Assembly (NCBI GenBank): GCA_024811115.1
Contig: JAKOGH010000042.1
Location: 1 to 64,000 of the forward strand
Direction: 5' to 3'
DNA length: 64,000 bases
From: Terana coerulea
Taxonomy: Eukaryota; Basidiomycota; Agaricomycetes; Polyporales; Phanerochaetaceae
Part shown: positions 1 through 9,344 of the stretch, piece after piece
Position numbering within the stretch: the first letter of the stretch is position 1
How the letters are laid out: every line of letters begins with the position of its first letter
The notes under the pieces: model-generated
The model's database searches: none
What the model was told of the DNA's origin: nothing
The model's input: the letters and a program-made list of their open reading frames with translations, nothing else
Translations under genes and position numbers: made by a program

Positions 1-333
1 TGTGCATCGCTGAAGCGAGCAGAGTTAGTGTCGGCATAAATGCAAGAGAGCTGCTACGGGGTTGGCAAGGACCTCCCTTAGTATGGTCGAGGGACAAAGT
101 TGGTGAAAGAAGACATTTCTGCTCTTCATATTAGTGCCAATTGTAATAAAACTTCGAACACAAATGTTGGTTTTGGTTGTTATATGCCAGCCAGTTATTT
201 CAAGTCAGAAATGCAGAGTTTAATTTAAGCAGCCTTCGGGATGGTTATCGAGTGCTGCTAGCTGCATACAGACCACTGCAAATCTACTGTTTAGGTCAAT
301 AGCGAGACCTTACCAATACATTTTAATAATCCG

Positions 334-944
334 CTAACTCTCTCCACTGTTTATTACCCCACTTTGTCCCAGCGAGTCCAGATTCTTGTAGACATTCTGG
401 AACTCATTGTCTGCAACCCACAGCTTGTTCCAGATCTCCTCAGGCACTGCGCCCCTTTCGGCGTGACCGGTGTCCTGCAACGAGTCTTCCTCGTAGAGTT
501 TCTCGAAGACCGGGTCGAGGCGGACTCTCGTTGCCTCGAGCATCGGTTGGAGCTCGTTGGAGCGCTTGAGCAGCTTGGTTTGTCGAAACCGAAGCTTGGC
601 TGGGGGTGGCTTGGGGACCTGGTACTCCCTCGCTGAGGTCGCGAGTCGTTCGATGAGTGGTGGTGAGGGGTCAGAGGCGGCGGAGCAGCTCCTTTCGCTG
701 CTTCGTGAGCATAGCTCTCGATGCGCTTCAACGAGTTGGCCTCTGCTTCTTGGCAAAGCCATTCGCACTCCTTCCGGAGAGTGAGGGTATGAACGAGGTG
801 GCTCGTGCTTCGGGTTGTAAACCTTGCGCGGCTTACAAACGTTGGCATACTTGGCTCGAATCTCCTTTGAAGGAGAGATGCGTTCGCGAAGGCCCAAAGG
901 CTCGTTCTTTGCGTAAGTGGTGAACGCAGGGGGACTTTAGGCAT
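334..944 (-). pseudogene. Frame-disrupted protein-coding gene of unknown function
   Basis: Two overlapping minus-strand frames each look protein-like over different parts. One gives the start (around KEIRAKYANVCKPRKVYNPK) and the end (around LIERLATSAREYQVPKPP through EEIWNKLWVADNEFQNVY). The other gives the middle (RKECEWLCQEAEANSLKRIE, a convincing charged helix). Reading the best parts together needs one shift near position 790 and a shift back near 665-680. I see no GT/AG pair that would do this as an intron. The simplest reading is one gene with two frame breaks, either a decayed copy or an assembly error. I do not recognise the family. It borders a transposon-rich tract, which favours decay. 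Confidence 0.45.
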
Positions 945-2140
945 GGCTATAACAACGGTAATCAGTACTGGTCTCTATTTCAGCAGACACGGTACAGAAA
1001 ATAGTAAAAACAGATAGAATGACCTGTTGAGGTCGTGCGGTCTTGATGCGTACAATCGGTAGTGTCGACGATGGCCTGGTTTCTCTACCAGGTCCAGACG
1101 TACCAACTCAATCAAGAGCGGTATGGGGGTCTCTGACACGGTTCCAGCCGTGCAGCAAAAGGTTTTCAAGCCAATATTACATTGACTCTATGCTTGCCCA
1201 AACTGGTTTGCTGTCAACACCGAAGACTCATAGCTGTAACTACCTGAAGGTAAGTCACACCAGAATGTTGCTCCACGCTATACAGCGCAGCGAGCACCTC
1301 TTTACGCCTGAGGATCGGCATGAAGATTAGCATGCTACCATAATGGCAGCCCACAGCCTAAGCCATGGTGCTTCTCAACGATACAGAGCATAGTCCCTGA
1401 CGGCGACTAGCTCATAGCCTTAGTTCTTTGCAAAACAGTGGCAAGATCCCCCAGAACCCAAGTAGCAATAGTGTTCATTTCGACACACTGTGCATAACGA
1501 TATGTACATCGCACAACACTGCAATAAAGGTCCTGCTCGTTGCCCTTGACAGCAACAACGAGCAGTGGAGTAAACTCAATAAACTATCACAAAACTCTAA
1601 TACTCACCTGCTAGGAATGCTTGGAGGGGTTGGGGAGAGCAGGGGACTTTGAGTAAAGCGAGTAGAGGAGATATGAATCAACGATGTTGTTGAGTCTGCA
1701 GTGTTAGCCCTCAGACCAGCCTCTTTATATACATGTGTAGAGGACCCCAGACACTATCTAAGACCTCCAATACTATGTGCTGACTGATACAGTCAGGTGA
1801 TCCATGACTAAGGCTCTAGAGCATACCACCGCTCTAACTCCCTTATCAGATCTGACCTAGCTATCATGCTAACATCAACACTATCTAGATGTCCTAATCT
1901 AGCTACTGTACACTACCAGTACACGATGTCATATTGACCTCATAGTGAGGTCATAGTCTAGAACAAATCCAGAACCGAGTCCATGATCCTATATCAGTAT
2001 GAGGCATATCACTGATAACCATGCGTCCGTCACATAGCCAACTGATCAGCATCTTGTAACGCTGTTGTGACGACTGGGTAACATGTCCTGTGACTTGATG
2101 TTACACTCTAAGCGCTGTAGACTAGCGCTGAGGGAAATTT
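945..2140. other. No supported gene
   Basis: Only short, composition-driven open frames are present. The stretch 1,660-2,100 is rich in CTAG/TAGA tetranucleotides and looks like decayed repeat DNA. I see no RNA gene. Confidence 0.4.
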
Positions 2141-2971
2141 ATGACATTGCCCCTACATACACTGCTGTTGCCACCTCTCTCATCTACAACTCTTACAGTT
2201 CAAAACATCACCACAAGTCTTGTTGAAGCTGAAGAGCAGCTCAACCAGTCCATTGATACGGTTGTTCTTATTGCAAAGGCTAGCGGCAAGCCTCATTGCA
2301 TTACCGCTGCTACTGCCTCGACTCTGTCTAATGGCTGCTACCGTTGTGGCAAGCCTGGACATGTTGCTTGGTACTGCACCATCTCCACTCTCCTTGCTAC
2401 GTCAGCAGGGAATCTTTTCGCCAATGTCGTCGCTGTTGGAGATGAGTACATCACTCCCAAACAGATCGTATATCCTGTCAGCTGTACCACTAGCACATTG
2501 TATATCCCATCTGCTGTACCGCCAGCACATTGTCATTGCCATAACGTTGGCATCGTATCCAGGAGGCCAGGAGAGCGCAGCAAGTACAATCATTGGATCT
2601 TGGAAGGTTCAAGTTGGAGGGTTGGTTTTTGCTGGATTGTACTGGACAATTTCGCATTTTCTCGTACGTTTCTGTTTGCATTTTCACTTGTTTTGGTTAC
2701 TCGCTTCAGTGGGCGCATCGTGCACTTCCATTCATTCAGCATCCTTTTCGTCTTTTCTATATTGTGCTCACTGAGTGGGCGTGTTGGAATTCAATGTTTA
2801 AGCATCTCACCACTAAGCTCAAATGATGCCAGTGGTGCAAACCTTATTCTTATAAACAGATCCACTATATGCTATATCTGTCTCGTCATCATTGAATCCA
2901 CTAGTGTTTTAAAGTCCGGTCCAGTCCAGTCTTTTACAATTTTTCCTAGGACCAGGACTAGGACTGCTTAA
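2141..2971 (+). pseudogene. Retroelement Gag-like fragment with CCHC zinc knuckle
   Basis: The open frame starts at a true ATG and contains a textbook CX2CX4HX4C zinc knuckle (CYRCGKPGHVAWYC, residues 66-79, bases 2,336-2,377). Before it lies a short polar segment (residues 20-60) compatible with the tail of a Gag nucleocapsid. Knuckles of this form bind retroelement RNA during packaging and are typical of Ty1/copia and Ty3-type Gag. After about residue 110 the frame becomes hydrophobic, low in charge and unlike Gag. It then runs into the hAT-like MITE at 2,902, so the open frame is longer than the genuine remnant. No protease, integrase or reverse transcriptase was found downstream. I read it as a decayed Gag relic; a cellular CCHC protein fragment is possible but less likely in this setting. 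Confidence 0.5.
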
Positions 2972-3616
2972 AGACCAGGACTGTAAATATAAAACTGGAC
3001 CAAGACCAGTCTTAGTAGGACTGCAGTTTTTTGCAGCCCTTGACTGGTCCAAACTGGTCCAGGACCAAAGGCAGTCTTTGACCAGTCTGGACTAGTCTTG
3101 GGCTGGTTCTAATCAAGTCTTTACCTTGTAAGTCAAATATAACTTGCTGACTATGTGTGTTATATTATTATTAAACTAGATTTCGCTTTTACACTAGTTC
3201 TTAGCTTTGAAATATAATGTATAACTGCACACTACAAGTCTTAAGTATACTTCTTTCCATAGCTTTAGCAATTAGAAGTGAATTATAACTAAATTCACTT
3301 CAAAGGCAAGTAACAAATTATTACCATTGCTTCAAAACTACAGTTCAAAGATTTTCTTCTTGCCAAAGTAAGTTTGCATCTCATATTTTTGCTAAACAAG
3401 CCCTCAAAACCATCTATATAAGGTATGCATTAAGACCAGTCCTAGACTGGTCCTGGCCAGTCTTTAGCAGTTCTAACTTTTTGGCAACAGGCAAAGACTA
3501 GGACCAGGACCAGGACTGGACCACTATAGGACTGGATCAAAATCAGTCCTAAAACAGTCCAGTCCAGTCCAGTCCTCAGTCTTTTGCAGTTTTTAGGACT
3601 GAACCTTGAAACACTA
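2902..3616 (+). mobile_element. hAT-type MITE copy 1, 715 bp, with perfect 8-bp target duplication
   Basis: The left end starts TAGTGTTTTAAAGTCCGGTC and the right end, read inward, starts TAGTGTTTCAAGGTTCAGTC, an imperfect terminal inverted repeat. Both ends run into GGTCCAGTCC-type subterminal repeats, which fungal hAT elements often carry. The flanks are GAATCCAC at 2,894-2,901 and GAATCCAC at 3,617-3,624, a perfect 8-bp duplication as expected of hAT transposases. The interior has no transposase-sized frame, so the copy is non-autonomous. A second copy in opposite orientation lies at 6,473-8,546. Confidence 0.85.
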
Positions 3617-3624
3617 GAATCCAC

Positions 3625-4640
3625 CCCTTTGTTTACTTGTATACCTCAAATACATATGGTCCAGAAGTGACTAGGGCTTTTACTGCGAGAACTTGGTGGT
3701 AGTGTAAAAGAGTAGCAATAACCTGCAGAAAGCTAGAGAAATGAGGCTGCAGAGTGCCTCTGACTAGCATGTATGCTTGTTTTACATCTGGAAAAACCCC
3801 TCCTTCTAATCCATACTTTATACTTCTTTCTTGATGCTAAGTTGCCTATAATGCACTGTTTCACTCTTTGGGAAAATACTTTATTAAAATACAGCTTATT
3901 TGGCTCATCTGTCTCTATTAGCTTGTTAAACATCTTTTTGCCTATTTGACATTTTAATCTACTGCTTATTAAGGGCTGTTTACTATCTGATTGACTTTTT
4001 ATTGCTTATCAATGCCTTACTGCATCTTTTTAGTAGCTTAGTTACTAAATTCCTTTTTATCTAATCTCTCACTATTTTGTACTTTATCAATAGCTCATCA
4101 TTGGCTTTTTATTTACTTCTTTGTTATTTATATCATATTTTATCATATTTATCACATTACTTGTAGCTTATAAAATTTATTCTACTATTTCTTTTATTTA
4201 CTATTGAGCGTTTTATTATTGCATTGCTTTAAGCTAATTTACTTCTATTTCTCTATATTTTGCTAATTAGCAAACTTACATATTTATACTATTACACTTT
4301 TAGAGCTAATGCAGCTGCTGTTTTATATTTCAGCCTAGTCAGCATATCAGTGCATAATGAATTCCTTATTAATCTAATTTTAAAAGTGCACAAAGCCTCA
4401 AGGACATCTTTGAAGTTCTTTGACATCACCTATATAATCTAATGCATAAGCTCTAGACAATTGCCAAAATAGAGCTACTTGTGTTTATATTGTCCATTTG
4501 CTAAGTACAACAGCCACAATTACCTAAGAGGCTGCAATCAATTATAAATACTGCTTCGCAGATAAATAAAATAAGGCATTCTATGTATATTTGATAATGG
4601 AGCAAGGCTCAAAATAGAACATTTTTAAAAACAAACATTT
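3625..4640. other. AT-rich intergenic tract
   Basis: This tract is strongly AT-rich, and on the plus strand mostly TTTA/CTTT runs, unlike the gene-bearing part of the window. I see no gene. It is probably old, mutation-worn transposon DNA. Confidence 0.5.
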
Positions 4641-4712
4641 CACATATTAGGATTCGAACTTGCAATCACTTAGGAGTCTGACACATCAAAACAATAACTA
4701 CACCACAGCAGC
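4641..4712 (-). repeat. tRNA-like sequence, possible SINE head or tRNA relic
   Basis: Read on the minus strand, the segment has a box-B-like AGTTCGAATCC (4,650-4,660) and, about 45 nt upstream, a box-A-like TGGTGTAGTTATTG. Between them is CAGACTCCTAAG, resembling the anticodon arm of a CCU arginine tRNA. The acceptor and anticodon stems do not pair well and there is no good 3' end, so it is not a functional tRNA. A tRNA-derived SINE head or a decayed tRNA gene fits best. Confidence 0.35.
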
Positions 4713-5159
4713 TTGCTTACATTGCTGCTAAACCTAAGTATCACTATCAGTTCACATTGAAGCACCTCAACCACTTCGCCTTCACATTTGGTGTTCAAGT
4801 CATTTGTTCCCCTTAGTCCACCATCCCTAACCGACACGTTGGCCATGTCTTAACTACTTACCATGACACCAAGACCCATACAACACCAGATGAGGGCAAG
4901 GGGACACGTGAGAATAGAGCAAGGCTGTGAGAGAGAGGGCTCTCCTGCAAACGAAGTACATGGCTCTCTCGTTGCTCTCACCACTGATACTCAGAACTAT
5001 TCACAGCTGTGCATGCACGGCTTGTGGATGGCGCTCTCATGTGTAGGTGCCATACAACTCTAAGTACTACTGAACACCACGCACGCAAACACCCACGTAA
5101 TCAAGCATGGCACGACAGGCCCAATACCAGCAGGCGAGCGCAACACCAATGTAGAAAGG
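4713..5159. other. No supported gene
   Basis: Short composition-driven frames only. It leads into the diverged tandem repeats. Confidence 0.35.
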
Positions 5160-5900
5160 GCCGGCACGCATGAGACAAAGGGTGGTGCAACGTCGCACTT
5201 ACAGTGCTGGCAGACACACACTACGCCAATGTCCGCGCACAAGGCGTGGCAAAGCATGGCGCTTGCAGACTGACATAGGTGAGTGCACCGCCACAAAGGG
5301 CCGGCACATGATGCAAGGGACTAGGGCACCAGTCTATATAAGCACACAGGCAAAGAATGCAGCATGCACACAACGCTAACGCTGGCATGCAAGACGTGAT
5401 GAAGCACGGTGTGCGCAGACTAGTGCAAACGAGCGCACCACTGATGCATAAGAGACCAACACATACAAGGCAACACACAAAGCAACGCAAGAGAGCATGC
5501 CGCTGATACCAAGGGCCTGGCGTGCAACATGAGGGCCAGGACAGTGGCGTACATAAGTATGATGCCGACGGCCATGCACTGACTAATGCAGACGAAGCGT
5601 GCCACCGACGCAAAGGGCCGGTGCATGACACGAAGCCCTGGACAGCAACCTATGCACCCACTGTACCAACACATGCATAAAACCCCAATGCTAGTATACG
5701 CAGACCAGCACAAGCAAGCACACCACTCATGCACAAGGGACCGTGCATGATGTGAGAGACCAGAGAAGCAGTATACATAAGCATGGCGCCCACGGACGCA
5801 ACAGGCAGCACGCACACAATAACACCAACGCCGGCACACGAGACGTAGCAAAGCATGTTGCGCATAGACTAGCGCAGGTGAGTGCACCACCAGTGTACAC
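5160..5900. repeat. Diverged minisatellite-like tandem repeats
   Basis: Related blocks recur around 5,265, 5,413, 5,578, 5,699 and 5,863, at spacings of roughly 120-165 bp. Each centres on GCAGACYRRYRCARRYGAG followed by GCACCAC and, in several copies, CAAAGGGCCGG or CAAGGGACC. Units differ by many C/T and G/A changes. The long minus-strand open frames here, full of Cys, Ala, Val and Leu, are by-products of the repeat composition and not genes. Confidence 0.55.
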
Positions 5901-6472
5901 AGATACTGACCAATGTACACACACCCTCGCGGGCAGGCAGGCGTGAGCGGCAGGCATGACAGAGGTGAGTATACCATAGATGAGTATAGCACCTGGTCTG
6001 CATGCTTGCCTGCACTGTGTGAGCTGGCACAGTGTAAGCAAGCATAGCATTTGAAGTATAGTAAAAGTAGTCTGCTCTGTTGGGTAGTTTGGTTCGTATG
6101 TAGATAACTAACTATGCAATATAATATATTAGCTCAGATTAGCAAGGGGGAGTTTTTAGATGACTGGCCAAGCAATAGCTGTATTGTAGCTTAAAAATAC
6201 AAAAGCAACTAAATAGTGCATAGTTAGGAACAAAATAAGACAGTAAGGAAACAAATAGCTGAGAAGTAGGACTAATTGCCCTAATATATAGAATAATTCG
6301 GACAATTAGCAAAGGACCTCACTAAACTGCCTTATTGGCCTTATGTATCTATTTATTTAGTTGTGTTACTTTGATGCTTATGTGCAATGAATTAGTGCTT
6401 ATCAGTAGGCATTAGGTAGAAATAGTAAGGGGGAGTTTTTCAGATGTATGGAGTGAGTGTTTGGCCAGTTTA

Positions 6473-8546
6473 TAGTGTTTCAAGGTCCAGTCCTAAGGAC
6501 TACAAAAGACTGAAGACTGAACTGGACTGGACTGGTTTAGAATATCAGCAAGACGGCACTGCGTTTGTAGGTGTCTGGAAGATCTGGACCAGATGCTCCA
6601 GGTTACCAGGTGCCTTTCTAGTACTTGGTATGTACCTTTGGAGCCAGACATGTTAGCTGATGCCAGATAGCTGCCAGACACCAGATCTATGTTCAAGTAC
6701 TCATCTGGTAGGTCTGTACTTGACTTATGCACACATATTATTTAAATTTGAGTTTCAAAAATATATTTGAATGTATGCTATCACATTTACTACTGCTATC
6801 ACTAGATATAATGTACTACAGTCCACAACTCTATGAAGATATTTATACATGACGATCTACTAAGCACCTACTAATGCTGACTGTAGATAGCTCAATGAAC
6901 ACATTCCTAGCGAGGATAAGCTAGAATGTCAGTGTAAGCTCTGGATAACATTGCTGCTTCAGTGACGTACCCCTTGTGGTTTGATTACTTCAAAATAAGT
7001 GATGCTATGAAGGCACGCTCTCTATCTGTTTGGTGGGAGAAGAGTTAGCAAAGAAACACATATCTGAATGAACTACGTACTGATAGTCATCTTCCAGCCT
7101 TTACATCCCATCGCCTCTGCCAAACCAATCGCATATGTTCCACTCACTGACATTGAACTGATTGAAGTAACTGCTTGAGTGCCTGTGTATGCATCAAGTA
7201 TCTGTGCGGCAATAGTTGCAATAGCAAACTCACCATGAGGTGCCAGTTGCAGTTGCTCGCTGCGTATTGTGTTTAGTCTTGCACAGTTATCCAAATTGCT
7301 CTATGTGATGTAAGACCATGTGAAACAGGATACCCACAGCAGCAGATAGTGATACAGTACCTTGCACTCTCATTGCATCCTCTGAAAATTCGCAGTGAGT
7401 CGGCCAAAGGCTGTTGCATCAGTGAAATGCCAGTCAGTTGGTGATCGTGTTGTGCTTCAAGGTTGGTGGAACACGAGTGATATGAGCACAGTGAAGAGTG
7501 ACATATTTGGTGAGTGACATTTATAAGGTATCAAACGAAGAGTATGAGGGTGGCGTATAGGGACAATGTATGATACAGAGCAGTCAGGGCAGGGAGGATA
7601 GTTGCGCAATGTTGACTGCGCAGTGGCGCAAGCACCTGCCCGTGCACATGTGGCATATGAGTGCCCAGCTGGTAAACACTTTGGGCTCAAAGCCCAAAGG
7701 CTCCAATTCTCACCTTGGTTTGGGTGTTGTCTCAACTAGCCTCTCAATCTACGTCAGCGTCTCACGATACAGTAGCTTACATGCTAAATTACTATTCTGT
7801 ACTATCCTGCAGCTTAGATGTGTAATTATCTTTACTGAATTGACTGACCTCAGCTTCACTGAATGTTTAAGCATCTAGCCCATTCCAGACCCTTAGATCC
7901 ATCAACCACATCAGATGCTTTCAGACGTGTCCAAGAGAGGTGCTGTTTTGCTGATGGACTGGTTTTGGTTCAGTCCTATAGTAGTCCAGTCCTAGTCTTT
8001 GTTCTGGTCTTTGCCTGTAGCTCAAAAGTTAGGACTGCTAAAGACTGGTCAGGACTAGCCCAGGACTGGTGATGGTTTGAAGGCTTATCTATCAAAAATA
8101 TAAGATGCAAACCCACTTTGGCAAGAAAAAAATCTTTGAACTGTAGTTTTAAAGCAAAGGTAACAATTCATTGCTGGCTTTTGAAGTGAATTTAGTTATA
8201 TGTCATTCAAAATTGCTAAAGCCATGAAAATAAATACACTCAACACTTCTGGTGTGCAGTCATATATTGAGTTTCAAAGCTGAGAACTGGTATAAGAAGC
8301 AAAATCTAGCTTAACAACAATATAACACACATAGTCAGCAAGTTATATTTGACTTACGGGGTAAAGACTTAATTGGGACTAGTCCAAGACCAGTCCAGAC
8401 TGGTCAAAGACTGCAAAGGACTGCAGTCCTACTAAGACTGGTCTTGGTCCAGTCTTATATCTACAGTTCTGGTCTTTTAGCAGTCCTGGTCTTGGTCCTG
8501 GTAACAAATAGCAAAAGACTAGACCAGACCGGACTTTAAAACACCA
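6473..8546 (-). mobile_element. hAT-type MITE copy 2, split by a nested insertion, with perfect 8-bp target duplication
   Basis: Reverse-complementing 7,956-8,546 gives a sequence that follows copy 1 (2,902-3,616) almost base for base from its left end inward. The missing last ~65 bp of copy 1 are found at 6,473-6,540, starting TAGTGTTTCAAGGTCCAGTC. The flanks are CCAGTTTA at 6,465-6,472 and CCAGTTTA at 8,547-8,554, a perfect 8-bp duplication. This shows that the two pieces are one element and that about 1.4 kb between them is a later insertion. Confidence 0.8.
6546..7953. mobile_element. Element nested in MITE copy 2, with its own inverted ends
   Basis: The left end begins CAGCAAGACGGCACTGCG and the right end, read inward, begins CAGCAAAACAGCACCTCT. 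The match extends imperfectly for some 40 bp (GTGTCTGGAAG against CGTCTGAAAG). The same point in copy 1 of the host MITE is uninterrupted, which places the insertion. No transposase domain is recognisable inside, and I see no clear target duplication, perhaps because the target was itself repetitive. A non-autonomous DNA transposon is the best call. Confidence 0.55.
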
Positions 8547-8842
8547 CCAGTTTATCTTTAAACGGAGCTGATAGTGATTACTCATAGTGTCAGCCTCTTG
8601 AGCTGCATACTCTGAGAATCTATCTCAGTGCAAAACTCGCAAGGTCCGAATTGTTTTATACCACTCGGAGACCCTGATGTCATCCTCCTCCAGAGCATTT
8701 ATTATTGCTCAGAAGTATGCCAAATATGGCTAAATATCCATATTTGTGCATTTGGAATACTTAAGGAGCATGATGATAGGCTGGAGACTGGAAGCGACAC
8801 AAGCGGTTTTGCAGGAAGATTGAAGAGTAGGGCATCTGCCTA

Positions 8843-8994
8843 CAGGCATCTACCACTCATACCCCTCAAACGTACGTCCCCCGCCAAATCCATTATTGCC
8901 AGACGGGTTAGGCCCACAAGCACGCCTTTAGGCGGCTATTTTGGCTGGAGACGTACGTTTGAGTGGTCACGCACGTTTGAGCGGTAGATGCCTG
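8843..8994. mobile_element. 152-bp TA-flanked MITE (Tc1/mariner-like)
   Basis: The ends are inverted repeats starting CAGGCATCTACC, and the match continues through CTCAAACGTACGT, about 45 bp per arm with a small internal gap. Both sides are flanked by TA (8,841-8,842 and 8,995-8,996), the target of Tc1/mariner/pogo transposases. Most of the element is its own arms, so it would fold into a long hairpin. No coding capacity. Confidence 0.7.
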
Positions 8995-8996
8995 TA

Positions 8997-9344
8997 AGCC
9001 GAAGACTTACTATTGATGGCTCTGATGCACCATAGTCTCTTAATCGCATGTCTATGTATTTCGCCCTGAGTCTGTTGACCGTGTGATTCTAATAATGTGG
9101 ATATTCTGTTAATTGATCTTCATGTTAATTCTGTGTGGGTTCATTTTGGTGGCCATTCCGCGGTCATAATAGAGGGAGCAGAGCAGGTCGTACTCAAGGA
9201 AAGACATCAAATAACCGCCCGTCGCCACGTGGTAATCAGCTTTGTGGCGTTGGCCCGGGAATTTCAAGCGCTTATGCCGTCAGGCCTCCCTCTCGCCACC
9301 GTCACATCTACTTTCGCATTTCCCTTGTACTTTTCTAGTCCGCA
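8997..9344. other. Upstream region of the GRAM-domain gene
   Basis: No gene seen. This is presumably the promoter and 5' leader of the gene starting at 9,345. Confidence 0.4.

Noticed and set aside
2141..2971. A full-length 276-residue protein
   Set aside because: Only the zinc-knuckle portion looks like a real protein; the rest is hydrophobic, low-complexity translation of non-coding DNA.
4641..4712. A functional arginine tRNA
   Set aside because: The acceptor and anticodon stems do not pair and the 3' end is missing.
5221..6050. Long minus-strand frames of up to 190 codons, Cys- and Val-rich
   Set aside because: They follow the diverged tandem repeats exactly and several frames overlap at once; this is repeat composition, not coding.
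7860..7880. Shared AATGTTTAAGCATCT at about 2,796 and 7,864
   Set aside because: A 15-bp match with no similarity on either side; too short to support a duplicated element.
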